Positions 33,154-42,668 are shown, counted from the stretch's first letter. The stretch: DNA of 64,000 bases from SZUA-430 sp964547645 (GCA_964547645.1 CAZJOM010000006.1:1-64000); one strand, 5' to 3'. Program-made: numbers and translations. The notes: generated by a model from the letters alone, not told the origin.

Positions 33154-33872
33154 ACCCAGCACCCGCTGCCGACACGATCTTCAGCGCACGCCAACTCACG
33201 AAAGTCTATGTTTCGGGTGAGGTGGAGGTGCGCGCCCTCGCCGGCGTCGATCTTGATATTTTGAATGGCGAGATGATCGTTCTGCTCGGGCCGTCGGGCA
33301 GTGGCAAGTCGACTCTGCTCAACATCATGGGCGGCCTCGATCGGGCGACCAGCGGGACCCTCTTCTTTAAAGACAGCAATCTGACGGCACTCGACGAGCA
33401 AGCGTTGACGTTCTACCGCCGCGATCACATCGGCTTCGTCTTCCAATTCTACAACCTCGTCCCGAGCCTGACCGCATACGAGAACGTCGCGCTCGTCACG
33501 GAAATCTCGAAGGCGCCCATGCCACCCGAGGAAGCGCTGACGCTCGTCGGGTTGAAGGATCGCATGGACCATTTCCCGGCTCAGCTTTCTGGCGGCGAGC
33601 AGCAGCGCGTTGCCATCGCCCGTGCGATCGCGAAGCGTCCTGAGGTGCTCCTTTGCGACGAACCCACAGGCGCGCTTGATTCCAAGACCGGCATCAAAGT
33701 CATCGAGGCGCTACTGTCGGTCAACGAGCAACTGGGTACGACCACGGTCATCATCACGCACAATGCCGCGATACAGGCCGTGGCGGACCGCGTGCTGCAC
33801 TTCGCGGACGGGCGCATTTCCACGGTCCAGAAGAACGAAAAGCGCAAGCAGGCGTCGGAGGTGACATGGTGA
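33150..33872 (+). CDS. ABC exporter ATPase, MacB/LolD type
   Basis: A 240-residue ATP-binding subunit with Walker A GPSGSGKST, Q-loop FVFQFYNLVPSLTAYENV, signature LSGGEQQRVAIARA and Walker B LLCDEPTGALDSKTG, then H-loop VIITHN. This matches ATPases of MacB, LolD and FtsE-like systems. The start overlaps the methyltransferase stop and its own stop overlaps the permease, so the three genes are coupled. It would energise release of lipids, lipoproteins or small molecules from the inner membrane. Confidence 0.95.
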   Translation: MNPAPAADTIFSARQLTKVYVSGEVEVRALAGVDLDILNGEMIVLLGPSGSGKSTLLNIMGGLDRATSGTLFFKDSNLTALDEQALTFYRRDHIGFVFQFYNLVPSLTAYENVALVTEISKAPMPPEEALTLVGLKDRMDHFPAQLSGGEQQRVAIARAIAKRPEVLLCDEPTGALDSKTGIKVIEALLSVNEQLGTTTVIITHNAAIQAVADRVLHFADGRISTVQKNEKRKQASEVTW

Positions 33873-36250
33873 CCCGCCGGCTGCGTATTCGCGTCCTCGA
33901 CGTGAAGCTCCTGCGGGACTTGCGGCGGCTGTGGGCGCAGACGCTTGCGATCGCGCTCGTGATCGCCGGGGGCGTTTCGACGGTTATTCTGGCGGTAGGC
34001 TCGCATCACTCGCTCGACGAGACGCGCGTTGCCTACTACGAACGCTATAATTTCGCCGACGTGTTCGCACAGGTGCGGCGCGCGCCGAACGATGTGATCG
34101 GGCAAATCGAGAAAATTCCGGGCGTGGCCATGATCGAGCCGCGTATCGCTCAGCTCGGCCTGCTCGACATCGCGAATTTCCGCGAACCCGCGACCGGCCA
34201 GTTCATTTCCCTGCCCGACAAGCGCGAGCAGGTCCTAAACAAGCTCTATATGCGCTCTGGACGCGTGCCGGAGCGCGGGAGCGAGCGTGAAGTCGTCGTC
34301 AACGAAAGCTTCGCCAACGCGCATGGATTCGTCTTGGGGTCGCGCTTTGCAGCAATCCTCAACGGCCGTAAACGGGAGCTGACGATTGTCGGTACCGCGC
34401 TCTCGCCGGAATTCATCTTCGCCGTCGGACCCGGCGACATCATGCCCGACAATCGCCGCTATGGCATCGTGTGGATGAGCGAGCGCTCGCTCGCTGGCGC
34501 CTACAATCTGAGAGACGGCTTCTCGAACGTCGCGGTGAAGCTGCAACCGGGCGCGACGGAAGAGGACGTGATCCGCCGCCTCGACGACGTCTTGGCGCCT
34601 TATGGCGGCCGTGCGGCGTTCGGGCGTAAGGATCAAACATCGCATGCCTGGCTCGATCACGAGCTCGACATGCTCAACAACATGAGCCGAACGCTGCCGC
34701 CGATCTTTCTCTTGGTAGCGGCATTTCTGGTCAACCTGACTTTGGGACGGCTCGTTGCCCTCGAGCGGGAACAGATCGGGCTCCTAAAAGCGCTGGGCTA
34801 CACCAATCGCGCCGTCGCCGCGCACTATCTGAAGTTTGTGCTGATCATTGCGGCGATCGGAATCGCCATCGGCAGTCTCGCCGGTACCTGGCTCGGCAGT
34901 TACGTCACGCAGCTCTTCGGCGACTTCTTCCGCTTTCCGTTCTTGATCTTTAGCCGGGACGCGTCGACCTATGTCATTGGCGCGGCGTTAAGCCTTGTCG
35001 CTGCTGCCATCGGAGCAGTCCGCGCTTTGCGCGTCGTCGTGAATTTGCCGCCAGCCGTCGCCATGCAGCCGCCGGCGCCGCCCCGCTTCGGGCATCTGCT
35101 GCCCAAACGATGGGCGCTCAATCGATTGGTGCGCCAGCCGACCGTCATGATGATGCGCAACATCGCCCGTCACCCGGCGCGAACGGCTTTCACGTTGCTC
35201 GGCATTTCGATGGCCACCGGAATCCTGGTGGTGTCACTCTTCACGCGCGACACGATGGAGAACCTGATCGACGTCACGTATTTTCTAGCCGACCGGCAGG
35301 ACGCGACCGTGAGCTTCGCCGAGCGGCGGCCTGCCGATGTCGTGTTCGACGTTGAGCAACTGCCCGGCGTGCTCGCAGTGCAACCGTCGCGGGAGGTGCC
35401 GGTGCGCATCCGCCACGGCAGCATCGAACGCCGCATCCTGCTCCGCAGTACGCCGAAGAGCGCGGACCTGAGCCGCATTATCGACGCCAACTTGCATCCA
35501 GTGGTTCTGCCCGAAGAGGGGGTCGCGATTTCGGGCATGCTGGCGCAGGTTCTGGGGGTAAAGGTCGGAGACGAAGTTGAGATCGATCTGCTCGAAGGGC
35601 AAAGCCGAACGGTCGTCGTGCCTGTGGCAGCAACCGTCGAGGACTATTTTGGCATCCGGGGGATGATGGACGACAAGGCGTTGCAGCGGCTCATGCGCGA
35701 AGTGCCGGCTGCGAACAGCGTTCACGTGAGCCTCGATCGTAGTGCGCTCGATTCTTTCTACGCAAAGATTAAGTCGATGCCGTCGGTCAGCGGCCTCGCG
35801 TTACAGCCGGTGTCGCTCGCGAACTTCCGCGAGGCGGTGGCTCTGCTGATCACGACGATGGCCAGCATCTATGCGGGTCTGGCGGCTATCATCGCTTTCG
35901 GGGTGGTTTACAACAGTGCCCGCATCTCGCTCTCGGAGAGCGCGCGCGATCTCGCGAGCTTGCGCGTGCTCGGCTTCACGAATGGCGAGGTTCTTCGCAT
36001 CCTACTGCTCGAGCTCGCATTCCTGACCTTGCTCGCGCAGCCGCCAGGCTGGCTCTTCGGCTATGGCCTTGCTTGGATCATGAAGACGCGGCTCGCCGGT
36101 GAACTGATGCGGGTTCGCCTCGTCGTCGAGAATTTCACCTATGCAATGGCGAGCATCGTCGTGATCGGAGCCGCGCTCGTTTCCGCGCTCGCGGTGCGTA
36201 AGCGCGTCTTCGGCCTCGACCTTGTTGCTGTCCTCAAGACCCGGGATTGA
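33866..36250 (+). CDS. ABC exporter permease, FtsX/MacB type
   Basis: A 794-residue permease with two FtsX-like halves. An N-terminal helix (LAQTLAIALVIAGGVSTVILAVGS region) precedes a large periplasmic part. Helices TM2-4 lie near residues 275-390, and a second block near residues 435-790 contains HPARTAFTLLGISMATGILVV and C-terminal helices. The duplicated architecture resembles LolC/E fused or YknZ-like exporters, longer than MacB (about 650). It forms an operon with the ATPase and the adaptor at 36256. The substrate is unknown. Confidence 0.9.
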   Translation: MVTRRLRIRVLDVKLLRDLRRLWAQTLAIALVIAGGVSTVILAVGSHHSLDETRVAYYERYNFADVFAQVRRAPNDVIGQIEKIPGVAMIEPRIAQLGLLDIANFREPATGQFISLPDKREQVLNKLYMRSGRVPERGSEREVVVNESFANAHGFVLGSRFAAILNGRKRELTIVGTALSPEFIFAVGPGDIMPDNRRYGIVWMSERSLAGAYNLRDGFSNVAVKLQPGATEEDVIRRLDDVLAPYGGRAAFGRKDQTSHAWLDHELDMLNNMSRTLPPIFLLVAAFLVNLTLGRLVALEREQIGLLKALGYTNRAVAAHYLKFVLIIAAIGIAIGSLAGTWLGSYVTQLFGDFFRFPFLIFSRDASTYVIGAALSLVAAAIGAVRALRVVVNLPPAVAMQPPAPPRFGHLLPKRWALNRLVRQPTVMMMRNIARHPARTAFTLLGISMATGILVVSLFTRDTMENLIDVTYFLADRQDATVSFAERRPADVVFDVEQLPGVLAVQPSREVPVRIRHGSIERRILLRSTPKSADLSRIIDANLHPVVLPEEGVAISGMLAQVLGVKVGDEVEIDLLEGQSRTVVVPVAATVEDYFGIRGMMDDKALQRLMREVPAANSVHVSLDRSALDSFYAKIKSMPSVSGLALQPVSLANFREAVALLITTMASIYAGLAAIIAFGVVYNSARISLSESARDLASLRVLGFTNGEVLRILLLELAFLTLLAQPPGWLFGYGLAWIMKTRLAGELMRVRLVVENFTYAMASIVVIGAALVSALAVRKRVFGLDLVAVLKTRD

Positions 36251-36255
36251 TCTCC

Positions 36256-37470
36256 ATGCCGACCATATCCAGAAGCCGAGCAATCACGATCGCGGGCGCG
36301 GCGATTGTTCTCATCGCCCTTGCTTGGTTCGCTTGGCCAAGCCCCGTGCCGGTGGACCTTGCAGCGGTGACGCGTACCGAAATGGCGGTCACGGTCGATG
36401 AGGATGCCCGCACGCGTATCCGTCACGTGTACACCGTGTCGGCGCCGCTCAGCGGAACGGTGTTGCGCTCAGCGCGCGAGGTCGGCGACGCGGTGGCCGC
36501 CAATGAAACCGTCGTCGCGGTCATGAAGCCGACAGCGCCGAGCTTCCACGATCCACGGCTGCACGAAGAATTGGTGGCGGCACGCTCCGCGGCAAATGCC
36601 GCGGTGTCACTCGCGGAAGCGGAACGGCGCCGCATCGAAGCCGCTCTGACCTTCGCCAGGCAACAGCTGGCGCGTGTGCAGAAGCTCGCTGCCGATGGAA
36701 CGATGTCGAGAGCCGCCTTGGACAAGGCGAAGGCCGATGCCGACACCAGCGAAGCGGCTCTCGCGAGCGCAACGGCGCTGCTTCAGGTACGACGCAACGA
36801 GCTGGCAAGTGCCGCGGCGCGGCTGCAGAATCCAGCCACCGACCCGATCGCCGCGGGCGGCAGCGGTCCGGGTTGCTGCGTCGAGATCCGCTCGCCGCTC
36901 ACCGGACAGGTGTTGAAGCGCATTCTCGAAAGCGAGGCGGTGGTTCCGGCCGGCACACCTTTGATCGAGATCGGCGATCCGCAAGATCTCGAAATCTCGG
37001 CCGAGCTTCTTTCGAGCGACGCCGTGCAGGTTCGCGCGGGCCAGATCGTTCACATCGACGGTTGGGGCGGAGATACCATCCACGGGCGCGTCCGCCGTGT
37101 CGAGCCGTCCGGTTTCCTCAAGGTGTCGGCGCTCGGCATTGAAGAGCAGCGCGTGCGTACGATCATCGACTTCACCGATCCGCCCGCTCGCCGCGGCGGC
37201 TTGGGTCACGACTATCGCGTCATCGTGCATATCGTGACGTGGTCCGACGACAAGGTCCTGACCGTTCCGATCGGCGCGCTCTTTCGCGTGGGCGATAAGT
37301 GGGCCGTCTTCAAGGATGTCGACGGTCGGGCGCGAACCGCCCTCGTCGAAATTGGTCACCGCAACAATCGCGTTGCCGAGGTGGTGTCAGGCCTCTCTGA
37401 AAACGATCGGGTCGTGCTGCACCCGAGCGACCGTGTGAGCGACGGAACGCGCATCAGCCAGCGGCAATAG
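36256..37470 (+). CDS. HlyD-like periplasmic adaptor of the ABC exporter
   Basis: A 404-residue adaptor anchored by one N-terminal helix (ITIAGAAIVLIALAWFAW). It has a split lipoyl domain (SAPLSGTVLRSAREVGDAVA, EIRSPLTGQVLKRILES), a long coiled-coil hairpin between (VAARSAANAAVSLAEAERRR), and a beta-barrel plus C-terminal domain. This is the MacA/HlyD type, different from the CusB-like adaptor at 23975. ATG 36256 is the likely start, six bases after the permease stop. TTG 36247 is also in frame. Confidence 0.9.
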   Translation: MPTISRSRAITIAGAAIVLIALAWFAWPSPVPVDLAAVTRTEMAVTVDEDARTRIRHVYTVSAPLSGTVLRSAREVGDAVAANETVVAVMKPTAPSFHDPRLHEELVAARSAANAAVSLAEAERRRIEAALTFARQQLARVQKLAADGTMSRAALDKAKADADTSEAALASATALLQVRRNELASAAARLQNPATDPIAAGGSGPGCCVEIRSPLTGQVLKRILESEAVVPAGTPLIEIGDPQDLEISAELLSSDAVQVRAGQIVHIDGWGGDTIHGRVRRVEPSGFLKVSALGIEEQRVRTIIDFTDPPARRGGLGHDYRVIVHIVTWSDDKVLTVPIGALFRVGDKWAVFKDVDGRARTALVEIGHRNNRVAEVVSGLSENDRVVLHPSDRVSDGTRISQRQ

Positions 37471-37485
37471 GAACAAGGACCCAAC

Positions 37486-38859
37486 ATGAAAATCAGTTTC
37501 TTTGGCGCGGCAGAAACCGTCACGGGCTCGAAATATCTGGTCGAGCAGGGAGGCCATCGCATCCTCTTGGACTGCGGCCTGTTCCAGGGCTACAAGGCGC
37601 TACGCGAGCGAAACTGGGATGCGCCGCCCTTCAACCCGCGTGCCGTCGACGCGGTGGTTCTGACGCACGCGCACCTCGATCATTCGGGTTATTTGCCGCT
37701 GCTTGTGAAGCGCGGTTTCGCCGGACCCATCTACTGCACGGAGGCGACCGCCGAATTGTGCCGGATTTTGCTACCGGACAGCGCTCACCTGCAGGAGGAA
37801 GATGCCGAGCGCGCCAATCGCAAGCGGTACTCGAAGCACCGGCCAGCCCTGCCGCTCTATGATCGAGCCGACGCGGACCGGGCGCTGAAGCAACTGGCGC
37901 CGAAGCCGTTTGCGTCTGGCTTTGCTGCGGCACCCGGTCTCGACGCCACGTTCTTGCCGGCCGGGCATATCTTGGGGGCGGCCACCGTCACCATCCGCGC
38001 ATCGGCAATGAGTGTCGCCTTCACCGGTGACCTTGGCCGCCTGGACGATCCTCTCATGCGGCCCCCGGAGGTCGTTCCCGGCGCCGACTACATGATCGTC
38101 GAGTCCACGTATGGCGATCGTCTGCATGATCGGACCGACCCGCACGAGGCTTTGGGGACGATCATCGCCAAGGTGGCGGCCCGCGGCGGCACTGTTGTCA
38201 TCCCGTCGTTTGCGGTCGGGCGTACGCAGGCGCTGCTGTGGTGCATTCATCGTCTGAAGGCCGACGGTCGATTGCCAAAAGGCCTGCCGGTATACCTGAA
38301 CAGTCCGATGGCGACCGATGTGACCGAGATTTACCACCGCCACCGGACAGAACACCGGCTCAGCCACGACGAGTGCGAGGCGATGTGTCATGCGGCGGAG
38401 ATCGTCAACTCCGTCGCGGAGTCGAAAGCGCTGAATACGCGCAAGGGGCCGATGGTCATCATCGCCGGCAGCGGCATGGCTACCGGCGGGCGCGTCGTGC
38501 ACCATCTCAAAGCCTTCGCGCCCGACCCGCGCAATGCGGTCGTGTTTGCCGGATTCCAGGCGGGTGGCACGCGCGGCGCAGCGATGCTGGGCGGCGCCGA
38601 GACGATCCGCATCTACGGCGAAGACGTGCCGGTCAAGGCCGAGATCGCCATGCTCAGCAACTTGTCCGGACACGCCGACTACAGCGAGATGCTTGACTGG
38701 CTGCGGCGCGTACCCAAGGCACCGCGCCGCGTGTTTGTCACACACGGCGAGCCGGCTGCGGCGGATGCCTTGCGCACGCGCATTGAGCGAGACCTCGGCT
38801 GGGAGTGCCGAGTCCCGGCCTATCTTGAAAGCGTCGAGTTGAACGAAGGCAAGGCATGA
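37486..38859 (+). CDS. Metallo-beta-lactamase/beta-CASP RNA-processing-type hydrolase
   Basis: A 457-residue hydrolase. The zinc motif is THAHLDHSGYLP, with AGHILGA and the Asp in VAFTGDLGRLDD. The beta-CASP insert has ESTYGDRLHD, PSFAVGRTQALL, GSGMATGGR and SGHADYSEM. The RMMBL C terminus ends near FVTHGEPAAADAL. This layout is that of CPSF73-like exonucleases/endonucleases (archaeal aCPSF and bacterial TTHA0252 type), not RNase J. It is the first gene of a coupled set: ATG of the next gene overlaps its stop. RNA is the likely substrate, by family. Confidence 0.92.
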   Translation: MKISFFGAAETVTGSKYLVEQGGHRILLDCGLFQGYKALRERNWDAPPFNPRAVDAVVLTHAHLDHSGYLPLLVKRGFAGPIYCTEATAELCRILLPDSAHLQEEDAERANRKRYSKHRPALPLYDRADADRALKQLAPKPFASGFAAAPGLDATFLPAGHILGAATVTIRASAMSVAFTGDLGRLDDPLMRPPEVVPGADYMIVESTYGDRLHDRTDPHEALGTIIAKVAARGGTVVIPSFAVGRTQALLWCIHRLKADGRLPKGLPVYLNSPMATDVTEIYHRHRTEHRLSHDECEAMCHAAEIVNSVAESKALNTRKGPMVIIAGSGMATGGRVVHHLKAFAPDPRNAVVFAGFQAGGTRGAAMLGGAETIRIYGEDVPVKAEIAMLSNLSGHADYSEMLDWLRRVPKAPRRVFVTHGEPAAADALRTRIERDLGWECRVPAYLESVELNEGKA

Positions 38860-40370
38860 GCGAGCATTCGCGCCAAGGAGCGGCCATTACCGCCCACCGC
38901 ATGGGCATCGACACCTATCAAGAGCCGGTCGTGTTCATGCGCGCGGACTGTCACGTGTGCCGCTCGGAAGGTTTTCAAGTGCAAGCGCGCGTCAAAGTTT
39001 CCGCCGGATCGCGATCGCTGATTGCAACTTTGAACGTGGTTTCGGAAGGGTTCATTGCGATTGACCAAGCAGGACTTTCTGAGGTCGCTTGGAGGGAACT
39101 AAACGTCGAAGAGGGAATGGAGCTTTCGTTTGCTCACCCGGAGCCCTTGCATTCATTCTCGAGCGTTCGGCGAAAGATTTACGGCGCGGAGCTTGATGCG
39201 TTCGAATATCTCGAAATCGTCCGGGACGTCGTTGCTGGCCGATACTCGCCGATTGAGCTGGCCGCGTTTCTCACGACATGCGCGGGCGAGCGCATGTCTC
39301 TCTCAGAAGCCATTTCACTTACGCGGGCCATGGTCGCGACCGGCTCCACACTGAAATGGCCAGCAGACGTTGTCGTCGATAAACACTGTATCGGCGGTCT
39401 GCCCGGCAACCGTACGACGCCGATTGTCGTGGCGATTGCGGCAGCCGCGGGTCTCACCATGCCCAAAACATCGTCGCGCGCGATCACGTCACCCGCGGGC
39501 ACGGCCGATGTGATGGAAACGCTCGCGCCCGTTGCGCTCGATCTTGCCGCCATGCGGCGTGTGGTCGAGCGGGAAGGTGGTTGCATCGTCTGGGGCGGCG
39601 CGATGGATTTGAGCCCGGCCGACGATATCCTGATACGCATCGAGCGGCCGCTCGACTTCGACAGCGACGGCCAGCTGGTGGCGTCCGTCCTCTCCAAGAA
39701 GATCGCGGCTGGCTCCACGCACGTCGTCATCGACGTTCCGGTCGGGGCAACCGCGAAGGTGCGGACGCCGGAGGCGGCGCGCGGCTTGATCCACAAGCTT
39801 GTCGTGGCCGGGGCAGCGATGGGGCTCGACATTCGTGCCGTACAAACCGAGGGAACGGAGCCGGTCGGGATCGGCATCGGCCCCGCGCTCGAAGCGAAGG
39901 ACGTCGTCGCCGTCTTGAAGGGCGACAAGGCGGCGCCCGCCGACTTGCGCGAGCGCGCACTACGCCTCGCCGCCGAAACACTGGGCTTGGGCGGCAAGGC
40001 ACGCGGAACGGAGTTCGCCGAGGCAGCGCGTATCCTTGACAGCGGCGAAGCCTGGCGCAAGTTCGAGGCGATCTGCGGGGCGCAAGGGGGGCTCCGCACG
40101 CCGCCCATCGCACCATTCATGCGCGACTTCACCGCGTCCGCGCGAGGCCGCATTACTGCCATCGACAACCGAAAGCTTGCACGCGTAGCAAAGCTTGCGG
40201 GTGCGCCCGTGTCGGCCGCGGCAGGACTCGAGATGCGCGCACGCACGGGCGAGGTCGTCGCGAAGGGGCAGCCGTTGTTCACCCTCCACGCACAGACGCC
40301 CGGCGAGATGGCCTACGCCGCGGAATATGCCGAAGGTCACGGTGCGCCCTTTCAACTGGAACCGCTCTGA
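38856..40370 (+). CDS. deoA: Thymidine/AMP phosphorylase, archaeal AMPpase-like
   Basis: A 504-residue phosphorylase. An extra N-terminal domain (residues 1 to about 90), as in archaeal AMP phosphorylase, precedes the helical and alpha/beta domains with VDKHCIGGLPGNRTTP, KTSSRAITSPAGTAD and a C-terminal lobe. The fold phosphorolyses nucleosides or, in AMPpase, converts AMP and phosphate to ribose-1,5-bisphosphate and adenine. Bacterial thymidine phosphorylase is about 440 residues and lacks the extension. The start overlaps the upstream stop and its own stop shares a base with the PRPP synthetase start. AMP as substrate is inferred. Confidence 0.9.
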   Translation: MSEHSRQGAAITAHRMGIDTYQEPVVFMRADCHVCRSEGFQVQARVKVSAGSRSLIATLNVVSEGFIAIDQAGLSEVAWRELNVEEGMELSFAHPEPLHSFSSVRRKIYGAELDAFEYLEIVRDVVAGRYSPIELAAFLTTCAGERMSLSEAISLTRAMVATGSTLKWPADVVVDKHCIGGLPGNRTTPIVVAIAAAAGLTMPKTSSRAITSPAGTADVMETLAPVALDLAAMRRVVEREGGCIVWGGAMDLSPADDILIRIERPLDFDSDGQLVASVLSKKIAAGSTHVVIDVPVGATAKVRTPEAARGLIHKLVVAGAAMGLDIRAVQTEGTEPVGIGIGPALEAKDVVAVLKGDKAAPADLRERALRLAAETLGLGGKARGTEFAEAARILDSGEAWRKFEAICGAQGGLRTPPIAPFMRDFTASARGRITAIDNRKLARVAKLAGAPVSAAAGLEMRARTGEVVAKGQPLFTLHAQTPGEMAYAAEYAEGHGAPFQLEPL

Positions 40371-41254
40371 TGTCGCACGTCGTTCTCGCTTATCCGGACA
40401 ACGAGCGATTGGGGGCCGCCATCGGCGTGCACTTGAAGAGTGAAGTGGTGCCGCTTGAGTTCCGGCACTTTCCCGATGACGAGATTTATGTCAGGGTCGA
40501 TGGCAGCGTCGCGGACAAGGTCGCAATCATCGCCTGCGGGCTCGATCGACCGAATGAGAAGGCCGTTGGACTCTATCTTCTCGCCTCAACGCTGCGTGAC
40601 CTCGGCGCCAAGCGCATCCTTCTCGCCGCGCCGTATCTCGGTTACATGCGGCAGGATCGCAGCTTCCGCGCTGGCGAGGGAGTCAGCGCGCGCTACTTCT
40701 CGCGTTTTCTGTCCAGCTTTATCGACGGCGTGGTGACGGTCGATCCGCATCTGCACCGTATCCGCGAACTCGGACAAGTCTATTCCATTCCCTCGCGGGT
40801 CGTCGCGGCGGCGCCGGCGATGTCGGCCTGGATAGCGCAACATGTCAAGGCGCCGGTCTTGATCGGACCAGACTCGGAAAGCGAGCAATGGGTGTCGCAA
40901 GTCGCGGCCGGGGCCCGGTGTCCCTTCGTGGTCCTCGAAAAGAGGCGACACGGCGACCGCGAAGTCGAAGTCTCTGTGCCAGACATTGACTCATTGCGCG
41001 ACAGAACGCCCGTGCTCGTCGACGACATTATTTCGACGGCACGAACCATGATCGCTGCGACAGAACATGTCGTTAAGGCAGGACTGGCGCGACCAGTATG
41101 CGTCGGCGTGCACGCGATTTTTGCAGGTTCGGCTTACGAGGACCTGTTGCACAGCGGCGCCGCCAAGGTGATCACCTGTAACACGGTTCCTCACGCGACC
41201 AATGCAATCGACGTCTATCAAGATATTGCAGAGGGCGTCGGCGCGCTTCTCTGA
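40370..41254 (+). CDS. prs: Ribose-phosphate pyrophosphokinase, short archaeal-like type
   Basis: A 294-residue enzyme joining ribose-5-phosphate and ATP to give PRPP and AMP. Motifs are APYLGYMRQDR, VDPHLHRI, GPDSESEQWV and the PRPP loop VLVDDIISTARTM. KRRHGD replaces the usual KxRxxxNxxxV catalytic loop. It is shorter than the 310-320 residues of typical bacterial enzymes and looks like the archaeal form. It shares a base with the phosphorylase gene, so AMP made here could be the next enzyme's substrate. No phosphate-regulated flag region is apparent. Confidence 0.92.
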   Translation: MSHVVLAYPDNERLGAAIGVHLKSEVVPLEFRHFPDDEIYVRVDGSVADKVAIIACGLDRPNEKAVGLYLLASTLRDLGAKRILLAAPYLGYMRQDRSFRAGEGVSARYFSRFLSSFIDGVVTVDPHLHRIRELGQVYSIPSRVVAAAPAMSAWIAQHVKAPVLIGPDSESEQWVSQVAAGARCPFVVLEKRRHGDREVEVSVPDIDSLRDRTPVLVDDIISTARTMIAATEHVVKAGLARPVCVGVHAIFAGSAYEDLLHSGAAKVITCNTVPHATNAIDVYQDIAEGVGALL

Positions 41255-41271
41255 AAAATCTTGACCCTAAC

Positions 41272-41285
41272 TTGATCTGGGTCAG
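41272..41285 (+). promoter_or_regulatory. FixK-like box upstream of 41332
   Basis: TTGATCTGGGTCAG keeps TTGA-N6-TCA of the FixK2-type consensus but ends in G. It overlaps a TGACCC/GGGTCA inverted repeat (41262-41284) that could instead be a terminator of the prs unit. It lies 46 bases before the ATG. Weak evidence. Confidence 0.35.
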
Positions 41286-41331
41286 GCACTCACTCGCGCT
41301 ACACGCCAAACTGATCCAAAGGAGAATGGCA

Positions 41332-41541
41332 ATGTCGTTTCTTGCACAGAACTGGCCCATCCTGCTGTTCGCGGGTGTCATGATCTACATGCACTTGTTT
41401 ATGCATCGCGGTCATGGTCGGCACCGGCATCGGGGTCACACTTCAGACCCGGCATCCACCGGCCAAACCGAAGTCGGAAGAGATGGCAAGGCGGATCCGG
41501 ATCGGACGGAGCATCAACACGGTCGCCATGGTGGATGCTGA
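41332..41541 (+). CDS. Small membrane protein with His-rich tail (DUF2933-like)
   Basis: A 69-residue product. ATG 41332 is preferred over ATG 41326 because AAAGGAG gives proper spacing. One hydrophobic helix (NWPILLFAGVMIYMHLFMH) is followed by a His/Arg/Gly-rich tail (RGHGRHRHRGHT, HQHGRHGGC). It is like the product at 32167 but shorter. A metal-binding role is plausible; no function is shown. Confidence 0.6.
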   Translation: MSFLAQNWPILLFAGVMIYMHLFMHRGHGRHRHRGHTSDPASTGQTEVGRDGKADPDRTEHQHGRHGGC

Positions 41542-41621
41542 CGCGCTCCAGAAGGCGAGCCGCCAGACGGTGAGGTGACGTGCGCTCAAATAACACTTGC
41601 ACGAACAAAGGAGAGAGCACG

Positions 41622-42668
41622 ATGCCGACAGCGACCAAGATCCGGGTTGCCATCAACGGTTACGGCGTCATCGGGAAACGCGTGGTCGACGCCGTGGCTG
41701 CCCAAGATGACATGGAAGTCGTCGGCGTGGTCGATGTCGACACCGACTGGCGAATGCGGCTGGTGCTCGAAAAGGGCTTCAATCTGTTCGCGGCCGACGG
41801 CGAGCATCTCGCGGCCATGCGGGCTGCGGGGCTCAAGCCTTCGGGGTCTCTCGACGAGCTACTGCACCGCACCGAAGTCGTGGTCGATTGCACGCCGAAG
41901 CGGATCGCTGCGAAGAACGTGACCTTGTACCGCGATCGCCGCATAAAGTTCATCGTTCAGGGCGGTGAAAAGCACGAGATAACGGGACACTCCTTCGTCG
42001 CGGAATCGAGCTATGCGGGCGCCGTGGGCCGGGCGGCGACCCGGGTGGTGTCTTGCAACACGACCTCGGTCGTACGAACACTGACCGCATTGAAGCGCGC
42101 AGGTCTCTTGCGGCGCGCCCGCGGCACGTTGCTCCGCCGTGCCACCGATCCCTGGGAGAGCCACACCGGCGGCATCATGAACACGCTTGTTCCCGAGGCC
42201 GAGATTCCGAGCCACCAAGGGCCCGACGCCAAAACGGTCGACCCGGACCTCGATGTCGTGACGATGGCGGTGAAAGTACCAGAGACGTTGGCCCACCTGC
42301 ACTATTGGGTGGTCGATCTTACGCGCAAGGCGAGCAAGGACGAGATCTTAGCAGCATTGCGAAGCTCGCCGCGCATCGCCTTCATTCGCACGCAGGACGG
42401 GCTAACGGCTCTCAATACGGTCAAGGAGTTGATGGCCGATTTCGGTCGCCCGCGCGACAACATGTACGAAGTTGCCGTCTGGGAAGACATGCTCGCGGTT
42501 GAGGGCAACGAGGCCTTCTACGCGTACATGGTCGACAATCAAGCGATCGTGATCCCCGAGACCATCGATGCGATCAGGGCCCTGACAGCGCGCGAGGCTG
42601 ATCCCCGTGCATCGATCGAAAAGACGAACCACGCACTGGGTGTCGGCGATCCGTTCCGGCGCCCTTGA
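41622..42668 (+). CDS. Type II glyceraldehyde-3-phosphate dehydrogenase, archaeal-like
   Basis: A 348-residue dehydrogenase oxidising glyceraldehyde-3-phosphate to 1,3-bisphosphoglycerate. The N-terminal nucleotide site is VAINGYGVIGKR, and the catalytic Cys145 is in VVSCNTTSVVR. This is the type II (archaeal) enzyme, distinct from the usual bacterial GapA (type I, SCTTN). GGAGAG before ATG 41622 supports the start. It begins 80 bases after the small membrane protein. It would link the ribose and hexose phosphate part of the island to the PEP synthase. Confidence 0.92.
   Translation: MPTATKIRVAINGYGVIGKRVVDAVAAQDDMEVVGVVDVDTDWRMRLVLEKGFNLFAADGEHLAAMRAAGLKPSGSLDELLHRTEVVVDCTPKRIAAKNVTLYRDRRIKFIVQGGEKHEITGHSFVAESSYAGAVGRAATRVVSCNTTSVVRTLTALKRAGLLRRARGTLLRRATDPWESHTGGIMNTLVPEAEIPSHQGPDAKTVDPDLDVVTMAVKVPETLAHLHYWVVDLTRKASKDEILAALRSSPRIAFIRTQDGLTALNTVKELMADFGRPRDNMYEVAVWEDMLAVEGNEAFYAYMVDNQAIVIPETIDAIRALTAREADPRASIEKTNHALGVGDPFRRP

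Noticed and set aside
41262..41284. TGACCC/GGGTCA inverted repeat as a firm terminator of the prs unit
   Set aside because: The stem is only 6 bases, there is no T-run, and the same bases form a FixK-like box, so it is mentioned only as an alternative.
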